Source: Bog-473 sp963751335 (GTDB lineage Bacteria; Actinomycetota; Acidimicrobiia; Acidimicrobiales; RAAP-2). From it: a stretch of DNA of 64,000 nt. Positions 50,300 through 59,388 of this stretch are shown piece after piece; position 1 is the first letter of the stretch; each line of letters starts with the position of its first letter. The notes under the pieces are model-generated. The model saw only the letters and a list, made by a program, of their open reading frames with translations. It was not told where the DNA came from and did no database searches. Both the position numbers and the translations under genes were made by a program. Location: assembly GCA_963751335.1 (NCBI GenBank), contig CAVVUB010000008.1, positions 62,001-126,000 of the forward strand, written 5' to 3'.

Positions 50300-51574
50300 A
50301 TGTCGAGTGCGCATCGTCTCGATGACTTCTTGGCTCAAGGTGCGCGCTGTGGGTGGTGCGCCCATCCCATCCGCCTCCGCGGCTACGTGCTCGGCGGAGA
50401 GGAGCGCCGAGTGGTCTTCTCGAGCCATGCGTTCCCCGACAACGTGGTGCTCAAAGCCTGTGGATCGCGCAGCGAACTGCGCTGTCCCTCGTGTGCGGTC
50501 CTCTATCGGGGCGACGCCCGTCATCTGGTGCGGGCCGGCCTCGTTGGCGGCAAGGGCGTCGGCGAGTCGATCGCCGGCCACCCGGCGGTCTTTGTGACCC
50601 TGACCGCTCCGGGCTTCGGGGTGGTGCACCGAGTGACCTCGCACGGTCCGTGCCATTCGGGGAAGGCTCGACGCTGTCCCCACGGCCGGCCTCTCACCTG
50701 TGAAGCCGCGCACTCCGGCGATGACGGCGCCGTCGGCACGCCGCTGTGTCCCCGCTGCTACGACTACGCCGGCGCCGTCTTGCACAATGCGCAGGCCGCC
50801 GAGCTGTGGCGGCGCACCACCATCTATATCGCCCGCCAGCTGGCGGCGTCCCTCGGCCTCTCACGTTCTGAGTGCACCAAGGTCCTCCGCCTCGAGCACG
50901 CCAAGGTGGCCGAGTTCCAGCGCCGCGGACTCGTGCACTTCCACGCCGTGTTGCGGGCCGACGGTCCGAACGGATCACCACCCCCGATCGACGCCGTGGT
51001 CTTGGCCCGGGCCTGTCAGGCGGCGGTGCGCAGCGTGGCGGTGTCCCACCCCCGGGGCACGGCCCGCTGGGGCAGCGAGGTCGACGTCCAGGTGCTCGAC
51101 ACCGAAGCCCGGGCGACCCAGGTCGCCCCCTACGTCGCCAAGTACGCGACAAAAGAGCCGGCCATGCACCCGGGACTCCTCTCGCGCATCGTCTCCGATG
51201 CCGACCTCGAGAGCCGGGGCCTCCCGCCGCACCTGTTCAACATGGTGATGAGCGCCTGGGCGCTCGGGAACGTCCCCGAGCTCCATTCCCTCGGGCTCCG
51301 GCGTCACGCCCATCATCTCGGCTACAGCGGTCACTTCCTCACCAAGTCCCGGGGTTACTCGACCACCTTCGGCGCCCTGCGTGACGCCCGGGTGCAGTGG
51401 AACCAGGCGAGGAACGGCAAAGGCTCACAGCCAGAGACGACGACGCGACGGCTGAAGGCGGTGGGACGTGGTTGGGCCAACGAGGGTGAAGAGCTCTTCG
51501 CCGCCGCCCAGGCCCGCCAACGGAGCGACGACAAGAAGGAAGCGGAGTTCGCGTGGTACACCCGATGCGAGTAG
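50300..51574 (+). CDS. Replication initiator (RepSA-like HUH endonuclease)
   Basis: 424 residues from the ATG at 50300. RCGWCAHPIRLRGYVLGG and the two Cys clusters (CPSCAV, CPHGRPLTCEA, CPRCYDYAG) are those of actinobacterial RepSA-type initiators. RRGLVHFHAVLRADGP carries the HUH metal motif (HFH) and VAPYVAKYATKEPAMHP the catalytic Tyr block (YxxKYATK). It nicks the element at its origin for rolling-circle replication. GARCGWCAHPI is preceded by a possible frame-switched N-terminal extension. Followed by a small gene and xis. Confidence 0.85.
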   Translation: MSSAHRLDDFLAQGARCGWCAHPIRLRGYVLGGEERRVVFSSHAFPDNVVLKACGSRSELRCPSCAVLYRGDARHLVRAGLVGGKGVGESIAGHPAVFVTLTAPGFGVVHRVTSHGPCHSGKARRCPHGRPLTCEAAHSGDDGAVGTPLCPRCYDYAGAVLHNAQAAELWRRTTIYIARQLAASLGLSRSECTKVLRLEHAKVAEFQRRGLVHFHAVLRADGPNGSPPPIDAVVLARACQAAVRSVAVSHPRGTARWGSEVDVQVLDTEARATQVAPYVAKYATKEPAMHPGLLSRIVSDADLESRGLPPHLFNMVMSAWALGNVPELHSLGLRRHAHHLGYSGHFLTKSRGYSTTFGALRDARVQWNQARNGKGSQPETTTRRLKAVGRGWANEGEELFAAAQARQRSDDKKEAEFAWYTRCE

Positions 51575-51849
51575 CTCATCGGTCAGAGGGCAAGCCGCCG
51601 GAGGCGGTGCGCCAGGCGTCTGGCATCCCCGAGCCACCGACGCCCGAGGTGGCCGGCTCGGCGCCATTTCTGGAGCTGGGGCGCCACGAGAGTGCGGAGG
51701 AACTCGAGCACTCGCGGCCCGAACATCAGGACGGACGACGACTGACCCGGTGGCTGTCTCCGCTGGGTGGAGTGATGCCCGTGGACCCACCTGTAGATGT
51801 CGGTGCTTCGAGCATTGTCTCCCTCGCCGAGCAAATGAGACGAGAGTGA
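51565..51849 (+). CDS. Small hypothetical protein between rep and xis
   Basis: 94 residues. The ATG at 51565 overlaps the rep stop (51572-51574), and the stop overlaps the xis ATG (TGATG). Composition is Pro/Glu/Ser/Arg-rich (EPPTPEVAGSAPFLELGRHE, LSPLGGVMPVDPPVDVG); no domain is recognised. The tight fit between two known element genes argues for a real gene, possibly a Rep or Xis accessory. Confidence 0.5.
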   Translation: MRVAHRSEGKPPEAVRQASGIPEPPTPEVAGSAPFLELGRHESAEELEHSRPEHQDGRRLTRWLSPLGGVMPVDPPVDVGASSIVSLAEQMRRE

Positions 51850-52061
51850 TGGGCGCCTACCCTCACCTTTCCGAGGTGGTACCGCAGCTCGCCACACCCG
51901 AAGAGATCGCACCGTTGCTCGGCCTGAGCCCACTGGGTGTCGTGCGCCAGTGTCGCAAGGGGAGGCTTCCGGGCCTCAAGGTGGGCAGCCGCTGGTACAT
52001 CCACGTGGCCAAGCTCGCCGCCCAACTCGACCGCGAGGCGGAGCAATCGAAGATCGCCTGA
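51849..52061 (+). CDS. Excisionase-like helix-turn-helix protein
   Basis: 70 residues. LATPEEIAPLLGLSPLGVVR then QCRKGRLPGLKVGSRWYIHV is the MerR/Xis-type winged HTH (HTH_17) used by excisionases of actinomycete elements. Position between rep and int supports this. It would bend attachment-site DNA and direct the integrase towards excision. Confidence 0.85.
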   Translation: MGAYPHLSEVVPQLATPEEIAPLLGLSPLGVVRQCRKGRLPGLKVGSRWYIHVAKLAAQLDREAEQSKIA

Positions 52062-52093
52062 CGAGGTGTCGGGGCGAGCGGACACGGGCGCCG

Positions 52094-53286
52094 TTATTCG
52101 GCTGTTGGGGGCATCAGTGTCCGGGCCAGGACCTCGGCGGCCATGCGTTGGCGGTCCGCCGTGGCGTGACCGTACAGGGAGAGCGTCAGAGTGGGGTTGG
52201 CGTGGCCGAGTATCTCGGCGGCATTGCGGGGATCGATGCCGGCCGCCAGCATCTCGGTGGCGGCGAAGTGCCGGAGTGAGTGCAGGTGCACGTGGGGCAT
52301 GTCGAGCTCGGCGCACAGCTTGTGGACGACCGAGGAGAAGGTCTCCGGGTTGACCGGGCGGCTGCCGTCGGGAAACGGCGAGACCACGAACGCGTCGCGG
52401 CACGAGGGTTACGTCGGCCGCGGTGGCGACCTCGCCGCAGCGAGCACGCCACGCCTCGAGCAGTGTGCGCCCAGCCGGGGCCACCACCACCCAGCGCTCA
52501 CGTCCGCCCTTGGTGCCTCTTCTCCCCACGGTCCGTCCCCGCCCTGTAGAGGGAGCGCCGGATCCTGATCCTCTCGCCCTCGATGTCGGTCCAGCGCAAG
52601 GCGCAGAGCTCACCCCGCCGGGCACCAGTCAGGACGGCCAGGGACAGGAGCATCCCCCAGCGCTCGTTGCGCTCGGCGCCTCGGGACAGGAGGGCCTGCA
52701 CCTCCTCGACGGAGGGAACCTGCAGCTCGACATGACCCAGGGGAGGCGGCTCGGCGCGCTCGGCGGGGTTGCGCTCCAGCCACCCCCAGCGGACGGCCTG
52801 GCTGAGTGAGGCCGAGAGCACGGCATGGTGTCGACGGATGCTGGCCGGCTTGAGGGGACGGGCACGGCCTTCGCCGGTGGCCAGCTTGCGGTACCACTCG
52901 TCGAGGTGCCGGGGCGTCAGGTCGGCGATCGGCACGTCGCCGAACTCGGGGAAAATGACAGTTTCGGCCGACCGCCGGGCGTCGTGGAGGGTCCGGGGGG
53001 CCCGGCCCCGGGCCTCGCTGTGGCGCAGCCATTCCTCGACCAGGGAGCGGACGGTCGCCGTCGAGTCAGTGGCTTGCCGGGTGTCCTCCAGTTCCTTCTG
53101 CCACGCCCGTAGCGCGGCCCGCGCTGCAGTCTGGTTCTTGGCCTCGACGGTCTTGGTCCGCTGCCTGGGGTGACCCGTGACGGGGTCGGTGCCGACGAAG
53201 ACGCGGAGGCGCCAGGTGCCCGGGGCTCGCTGTTGAACCGACCCTGTACCCTTGGGTCGTCTCGATGGCCTGGTCTGTGGCCCCAC
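52094..53286 (-). pseudogene. Tyrosine integrase with two apparent frameshifts
   Basis: From the GTG at 53286: RVFVGTDPVTGHP (AP2-like N-terminus), the SAM-like core (LVEEWLRHSEARGRAPRTLH) and GARRGELCALRWTDIEGERI (first catalytic Arg). Near 52515-52530 the frame changes, continues ERWVVVAPAGRTLLEAWRAR, then changes again near 52398 (one extra C) into VSPFPDGSRPVNPETFSSVV, HVHLHSLRHFAATEMLAAGI (His-x-x-Arg) and LTLSLYGHATADRQRM (Tyr). All catalytic residues are present once frames are joined. Site-specific recombinase for tRNA-Ser. Confidence 0.85.
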
Positions 53287-53293
53287 GCAGGGG

Positions 53294-53315
53294 AAATATA
53301 GACCAAATATAGGCC
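53294..53315. repeat. Integrase arm-type repeats at the right end of the element
   Basis: AAATATAGACC and AAATATAGGCC in direct tandem, 12 bases before the tRNA and inside the int promoter region. The second is identical to the left-end copy at 39084. Confidence 0.55.
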
Positions 53316-53326
53316 AAGGGGTGCAA

Positions 53327-53415
53327 GGAGAGGTGCGAGAGCGGCCGAATCGGACTCACTGCTAATGAGTTGACCTGGGTAACTGGGTCCGAGGGTTCAA
53401 ATCCCTCCCTCTCCG
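53327..53415 (+). tRNA. tRNA-Ser(GCT)
   Basis: 89 bases. Acceptor GGAGAGG pairs with CCTCTCC (53408-53414), the D stem CGA/TCG, anticodon stem ACTCA/TGAGT with loop CTGCTAA (anticodon GCT at 53361-53363), a long variable arm (GACC/GGTC) and T arm GAGGG-TTCAAAT-CCCTC. The discriminator is G and CCA is not encoded. It is the attachment site of the element at its left. Confidence 0.93.
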
Positions 53416-53534
53416 CTCGGAGGCCGGGTCGCCGGACCCGGACCCTCCGGATCGATCTGGCCCGCGCCGGCGCGGGCCCGCCGAGCCCCGCCCCAGGGCA
53501 GGGACGGCCTGGTGCGAGGAGTGTGTGCGTAAGC

Positions 53535-54930
53535 GTGGGCCGCTACTGGCTGCAGACCTTGGGGTGCCCCAAGAACCAGGTGGACTCCGACAAGTTGGAG
53601 GGTCACCTGGCCGCGCAGCGGCTACAGGCCGGCCTCGGGTCCCGAGACGGCCGACCTCGTGGTCGTCAACACCTGCGCCTTCATCGAGGCCGCCCGCCAG
53701 GAGTCCATCGACGTCGTGCTCGAGCTGGCCGACCAGCGGGCCGAGGGGGCGCGGCTGGTGGTGACCGGCTGCATGGCCGAGCGCTACGGCGACGAGCTGG
53801 TCACTGCGCTGCCCGAAGTGGACCTCGTGGCCGGCTTCGGTCAGGAGCTCTTGACGCCTGCCGGCCCGCCGCCGGTCCCGGTCACCCTCGGGGCCACGCG
53901 TGCCACGGCGGACGCACGACCGACCGGCGGCTTCGACCTGCTCGAGCTGCCCCGCCCCGCCACCCGCTCCCCGTGGGCCTACGTCAAGGTGGCCGAGGGT
54001 TGCGACCGTCTCTGCGGCTTCTGCGCCATTCCGTCTTTCCGGGGCAAGCAGCGCTCCCGCTCCTCCAGCGACATCCTGGCCGAGATCGACGCGCTGGTCG
54101 CGGGCGCACAAACCGGTGCGCCGCCCCTCCGCGAAGTGGTCCTGGTGGCCCAGGACCTCGCCTCCTACAGCCGCGACCGCACCGGACCCGGACGGGCCAC
54201 TCGCACCGCGCACGGCGCGTCGCCCATCGCCGCTCTCACCCGCGAGGTGGCGACCCGGGTGGCCCGGACCCGACTCCTCTACCTCTATCCATCGGGCCTG
54301 ACCGACGAGCTCGTCGAGGCTGTCCTGTCCACGGGGGTCCCCTACTTCGATCTCTCGCTCCAGCACGTCGCCCGCCCGCTCCTGGCCAACATGCGGCGCT
54401 GGGGCGACGGCGAGCGCTTCCTGCGCCGGATCGCCGACATCCGCCGGGCCGCACCCGACGCCACCTTCCGTTCCTCTTTCATCCTCGGGTACCCGGGCGA
54501 GACCGAGCGCGACCACGACCTCCTCCTCCAGTTCCTCGAGGCGGCCCAGCTCGACTGGGCCGGCTTCTTCACCTTCTCCAACGAGGACGGCACCCACGCT
54601 GCCGGGCTGGCTGACCAGGTGCCGCCCGAGCTGGCCCTCGAGCGGCTGCGCGAGTGTGCCGAGGTCCAGGACTCCATCACGGCCGCTCGGCGTGACACCC
54701 TGGTCGGCCAGGTGCGCCAGGTCCTCGTCGACGCGCCCGGCGAAGGGCGCACCGTGCACGAGGCGCCCGAGATCGACGGCATCGTGCACCTCCCGGCGCG
54801 ACTCGAGGTGGGATCGCTCGTCGACGTGACCGTCACCGCGGCCGAGGGCCCTGACCTCTGGGCCGAACCGACGGGTGCCCGTGCGCTCGTCGGGTCGGCC
54901 GCTTCAACACCGGGGACCGTGGCCCGATGA
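53535..54930 (+). CDS. rimO: Ribosomal protein S12 methylthiotransferase, one apparent frameshift
   Basis: The start (GTG at 53535) reads YWLQTLGCPKNQVDSDKLEG; an extra base near 53615 shifts the frame, which continues YRPASGPETADLVVVNTCAF. The first two cluster Cys (LGC and NTC) are thus in different frames; the third is in VTGCMAERYG. The radical-SAM motif is CDRLCGFCAIPSFRG (CxxxCxxC), and a TRAM domain ends the protein. It adds a methylthio group to Asp of S12. A housekeeping gene, so sequencing error is likely. Overlaps pgsA by four bases. Confidence 0.88.
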
Positions 54931-55519
54931 GCGAGACCGCCCGGGGGACGCCGGGGAAGCAGTTCACCTTCGGTCCCAGCGCCCTCGCCACCCCCGCCAA
55001 CGCGGTCACCGTGATCCGCCTGCTCGCTGCGCCCGTCTACGTCCTCATGCTGGTGGCCTGGGGCGCCTCGTGGGTCAACGTCGTCGTCGGAATCATCCTG
55101 GCCGGCAGCGACGGGCTCGACGGCTACATGGCCCGCCGCCAGGGCACGACCCGCTCGGGCGCCTTCCTCGACCCGCTGGCCGACAAGGCCGTGGTCCTCG
55201 GCGCGCTCATCACGCTCTCCGTCCAGGGGCACCTGCCCCGCGTTGCCGGTGCGCGCTCATCACCGCCCGCGAGGTCGGGATGCAGGTCTACCGCTCCTGG
55301 GTGGGGCGGCGCGGCGTCTCCATACCCGCCCGCCCGTCGGCCAAGCTCAAGACGCTGGTGCAGGACATCGCCGTCGGCACCTGCATCATCCCGCCGCTGG
55401 CCCACCAGCACACGCTCCAGGTGGCGGTCATCTGGTTCGCCTGCGCACTCACCCTCTACACCGGCGCGGAGTACCTGCTCGACGGGCGGCGGGCGCTGCA
55501 CCAACCCACCGCCCCCTAA
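54927..55519 (+). CDS. pgsA: CDP-diacylglycerol-glycerol-3-phosphate phosphatidyltransferase, one apparent frameshift
   Basis: The ATG overlaps the rimO stop. PANAVTVIRLLAAPVYVLML is the first helix, and SDGLDGYMARRQGTTRSGAF followed by LDPLADK is the CDP-alcohol phosphotransferase signature DGxxARxxxxxxxxGxxxDxxxD. At 55249-55253 an extra GC dinucleotide changes the frame; the rest reads LITAREVGMQVYRSWVGRRG and ends in two more membrane helices. Makes the phosphatidylglycerol-phosphate precursor of anionic lipids. Probably intact in the organism. Confidence 0.88.
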
Positions 55520-55530
55520 GGTCACCCCCC

Positions 55531-56797
55531 GTGAGGATCGAAATCGTCGCGGTGGGCACGGAGCTCCTGCTCGGCCAGATCGCCGACACCAACTCCGCCT
55601 GGCTGGGCGACCAGCTGGCCGCCAACGGCGTGACGTCGCACTTCCATCAGGCCGTGGGCGACAACCACACCCGCATGACGCTCGCCCTGCGCACCGCGCT
55701 GGCCCGCAGCGATGGCGTCATCATGTGCGGCGGGCTCGGCCCGACCCAGGACGACATCACCCGCGAGGCCATCGCCGACGTCATGAACGTCGATCTGGTG
55801 CGTGACCCCGCCATCGTGGCGGTCATCGCCGGCTTCTTCGAGGCCCGGGGCCGGGCCATGACGGCCAACAACGAGCGCCAGGCCGACGTCCCCGTCGGGG
55901 CCACCGTCATCCCCCAGACCATGGGGACGGCACCGGGCCTCATCTGCCCCGTGGGCAACAAGGTCGTCTATGCCGTCCCGGGCGTGCCCTACGAGATGGC
56001 CGAGATGTTCGAACGGGCCATCCTGCCCGACCTGCGCGCCCGCATGGCCGAGGCGGGGGAGGAGGGGGTCATCGCCTCCCGGGTCTTGCGCACCTGGGGC
56101 GCCAGCGAGTCCGGTTTGGCCGAGTCGCTCCAGGGGCGCATCGATGCGCTCGACGAGACGGGCGGGCGTGACCCTGGCCTTCCTGGCCTCGGGCATCGAG
56201 GGCATCAAGGTGCGCATCACGGCGCGGGCCCGCACGCTCGATGACGTCAGCGCCCTACTCGACAAAGAAGAGGTCGAGGTGCGGCGGGCCATCGGCGCCG
56301 CCTTGGGCGACATCGTCTTCGGGGTGGACGACGAATCGATGGAGGTCGCCGTGGCCAACCGGCTGGTGGCCCAGGGCCTGACCTTCGGGGTGGCCGAGTC
56401 ACTCACCGGTGGCCTCATCGCCTCGCGCCTCGTCAACGTGCCCGGCGCCTCGGCCTGGTTCCGCGGTGGTGTCGTCGCCTACCACGAGCAGGTCAAGTTC
56501 GACGTGCTCGGCGTCCCCCAGGGTCCCGTGGTCACCGAGGCCGCTGCGGCCGCCATGGCCGAGGGCGCCCGGCGGGTCACCCGGGCCGACGTCGGTCTGG
56601 GCATCACCGGGGTGGCCGGGCCCGACGACCAGGAGGGTGTCGCCCCCGGGACGATCTTCGTGGGTCTCTGCCTGCCCGATCGGCCCGCCCAGACGCGCCA
56701 GCTCCGGGTCCCGGGTGATCGCGAACGGATCCGCCAGTACGGGAGCATTTCCGCCCTCGACCTGGTCCGACGCGCCCTCGACACCCTGCCCGGCTGA
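55531..56797 (+). CDS. cinA: CinA, nicotinamide-nucleotide amidase/competence-damage protein, one apparent frameshift
   Basis: The GTG starts IEIVAVGTELLLGQIADTNS, the MoCF-like domain with GGLGPTQDDITREAIA and YAVPGVPYEMAEMFERAI. Near 56160 an extra base shifts the frame; VTLAFLASGIEGIKVRITAR follows and the C-terminal amidase domain contains GVAESLTGGLIASRLVNVPG (catalytic Ser/Lys region) and GLGITGVAGPDDQEGVAPG. It hydrolyses NMN to recycle pyridine nucleotides. The rimO-pgsA-cinA order is typical of actinobacteria. Confidence 0.88.
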
Positions 56798-56884
56798 CCG
56801 CCCGCGCTCACAGGAGGTCCACAGCGGGGTCACACTGGAGGACTACAGGGCTGTGTGAGCCTGTGACGCAGGGAGGTATGACCT

Positions 56885-57616
56885 GTGAAGACCGACAGCG
56901 GGCCCAGGGTCCTGGTGGTTGACGACGAACCCTCGATCGTCGATGCGGTGGCCACGTCCCTGCGCTACGAGGGGTTCACCGTCGACGAGGCCATGACGGG
57001 ACGCAAGGCCCTCGCCCAGGCCCAGGAGGACCCGCCCGACCTCGTCATCCTCGATGTGATGCTCCCCGATCTCGACGGACTCGAGGTGACCCGCCGCCTG
57101 CGCGCCGACGGCGTGCGTGTCCCCGTCCTCTTCCTGACCGCACGCGACACGCTTCAGGACAAGTTGGCCGGCCTCACCGTGGGCGGCGACGACTACGTCA
57201 CCAAGCCCTTCGCCCTGGCCGAGGTCATCGCCCGGGTGCACGCCATCCTGCGCCGTACCGGCTACGAACCCGAGGACGACGGCATCCTGCGCTTCTCCGA
57301 CGTCGAGCTCGACGAGAGCGCGCACGAGGTGCGGCGCGGCGGCCACGTCATCAACCTGACGGCCACGGAGTTCAACCTGTTGCGCTACTTCATGCTCAAC
57401 CCGCGTCACGTGCTCTCCAAGTCGCAGATCCTCGACCACGTCTGGCACTACGACTTCGGGGGCGACGGCAACGTCGTCGAGACCTACGTCAGCTACCTGC
57501 GCAAGAAGCTCGAGAAATTCGGACCCCCGCTCATCCACACCATCCGCCTCGTCGGCTACACCCTGCGTGAGTCCGAGTCGGCCGCCGGGAGCGGAACGGC
57601 CAGCGGAGCAGCCTGA
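56885..57616 (+). CDS. OmpR-family response regulator
   Basis: 243 residues, GTG with GGGAGGT upstream. The receiver has the acidic pair VVDDEP, phospho-Asp in LVILDVMLPDLDG, Thr in LFLTARD and Lys in YVTKPFALAEV. The C-terminal winged helix has LTATEFNLLRYFMLN and ETYVSYLRKKLEKFG. The next gene is its kinase, starting directly after the stop. It may control the glycosyltransferase genes downstream. Confidence 0.93.
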   Translation: MKTDSGPRVLVVDDEPSIVDAVATSLRYEGFTVDEAMTGRKALAQAQEDPPDLVILDVMLPDLDGLEVTRRLRADGVRVPVLFLTARDTLQDKLAGLTVGGDDYVTKPFALAEVIARVHAILRRTGYEPEDDGILRFSDVELDESAHEVRRGGHVINLTATEFNLLRYFMLNPRHVLSKSQILDHVWHYDFGGDGNVVETYVSYLRKKLEKFGPPLIHTIRLVGYTLRESESAAGSGTASGAA

Positions 57617-59310
57617 GTGTCGCTGCGGCTTCGGCTCCTCGTCGCGGTCGGGCTCATCTCCATCGTGGCACTCGTCGTGGCGGACTTCGCCACGTACTCG
57701 GCGTTGCGCTCGTCTCTCTACCAACAGGTCGACCAGCAGCTGTCCGGACATCGTCCCGGCGTGCCCATTGTGGAGGCGACCGGGAATCCGTTCTGCTCGT
57801 CGCCGACGGGCGGAGGGTTCGGCCCCAACACCGGAGGTAATGCCCCGGGCATCCCCGGCGGCGGGCAGGGCGGTCCCAACGTTTTCGGCTACTCGTACGG
57901 TGCGTACGTCAACCAGAGCGGCAAGGTGCTCGATGGGCTCGAGTGCCCGGCGTACGTCGGCGACCACCCCTACCGGCCCCAACTGCCGGACCACATCACG
58001 GGATTCACGACCCAGCCTGACGGGACGCAGGAGACCTACTTCACCTCGGGATCCATCGATGCCAACGGACCCGCATTTCGGGTGCGAGCCGTCAAGCAAC
58101 AGCAGGGCGTGATCGCACTGGTGGCACAGCCTCTGGTCGACCAGACCAGCACCCTGCACACGCTCTTCCTGATCGAGTTCGCGGTCACAGCCGGCGCGCT
58201 CGTCCTGGCGTTGGCCGGAGGCTGGTGGTTGGTCCGCCTCGGCCTGCGCCCGCTCGAGGACGTGGAGGCCACGGCCGAGTCGATCGCCGCGGGCAACCTC
58301 GACCAGCGTGTGCCCGGCGCCGATCAGCCCACCGAGGTCGGACGCCTGGCCCGTGCGCTCAACGTGATGCTCGAGCGCATCCAGGCTGCGTTCTCGGCCC
58401 GCGTGGCCTCCGAGGAACGGCTGAAGGAGTCACAGGATCACCTGCGCCAATTCGTGGCGGACGCCTCGCACGAGTTGCGCACACCCATCGCCGCCGTCTC
58501 CGCCTATGCGGAGCTCTTCGACCGCGGCGCGGCGACGAACGCGGAGGACCTGACGCGTGTCATGGCCGGCATCCGCACCGAGACGGCACGCATGGATCGG
58601 CTGGTCAGCGACCTCCTCACCCTGGCCCGGCTCGATGAGGGTGTCCCCATGCACCTCGCTCCCGTCGAACTCGTGGCCCTGACCTCCGAGGCCGTGCGCA
58701 CGGCCAGCGCCGTCGGGCCCGAGTGGCCCGTGCAGTTCTGGGCGGCCAACCCGGTCGAGATCACCGGAGACAAGGACCGCCTGCGCCAGGTGATCGACAA
58801 CCTGTTGGCCAACGTGCGCGCCCACACTCCGCCGGGGACCGAGGCGACGGTGCGCGTCGACCAGGTGGGCGACGACGCACGCATCGAGGTGCACGACCGC
58901 GGTCCGGGCATGCCGACCGGCGAGGCGCGGCGTGTCTTCGAGCGCTTCTACCGGGCCGATCCGGCCCGCGCCCGCAGCAGCGGAGGGAGCGGACTCGGCC
59001 TTTCCATCGTCTCCGCCATCGTCGCCGCCCACGGCGGCACGGTCTCCGCAGACTCCGCACCCGGCCAGGGCATGACCGTCACCGTGCGCCTCCCGACTGT
59101 CGTCCCCCCCGATCCCGAGACCACCGCCACCCCTTCGCCCGACGCGGCCCCGACCGACGTCGACCACCCGACCCGCCACGCCCGCGCCCCGCCCCGCCCG
59201 ACCCCGCCCCGACCGACGCCGAACCCACCGCGCCCGCGCCCGCCCCCGCCTCCAACGGCGGTTCCGTGGCGCGGCCGGACGAGCCGGCGCCAGCGACGAC
59301 GGAGAGCTGA
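57617..59310 (+). CDS. Sensor histidine kinase
   Basis: It starts with GTG adjacent to the regulator stop. Two membrane helices (LLVAVGLISIVALVVADFAT and LIEFAVTAGALVLALAGGWW) flank a Gly/Pro-rich periplasmic part. HAMP region, then the H box FVADASHELRTPIAAVSAYA, N box RQVIDNLLANVRAHTP and G boxes VHDRGPGMPTG and GLGLSIVSAIVAAHGG. The C-terminal tail is Pro/Ala-rich; the given frame runs to 59356, but the end that looks like coding sequence (TDAEPTAPAPAPASNGG to the stop at 59310) is in another frame, so an indel near 59180 is likely. Confidence 0.9.
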
Positions 59311-59388
59311 CGCCGGGTCCCGCCCGCCCCTCGATTCACACCGAGCCCACAGCTGAGCTTCACGCTGACCGGAGACGCCGGAGCCACC

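Larger units (their letters stand above)
38990..53366. mobile_element. Integrative element of about 14.4 kb in tRNA-Ser(GCT), Rep-Xis-Int type
   Basis: The borders are the half tRNA at the left (38954-38993) and the intact tRNA-Ser at the right (53327-53415). The right end carries integrase, excisionase, a HUH replication initiator and iteron-like repeats, the core of actinomycete integrative elements. Tandem 11-base AAATATAGRCC repeats lie inside both ends. Cargo between 39.2 and 49.8 kb is mixed-orientation enzymes and a toxin-antitoxin remnant. No FtsK/TraB transfer protein is seen, so it would have to be mobilised by others, and the integrase appears broken. Confidence 0.75.

Noticed and set aside
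38990..53366. A self-transmissible actinomycete integrative and conjugative element
   Set aside because: Rep, Xis and Int are present, but no FtsK/TraB-type transfer protein or other tra gene is found in the interval.
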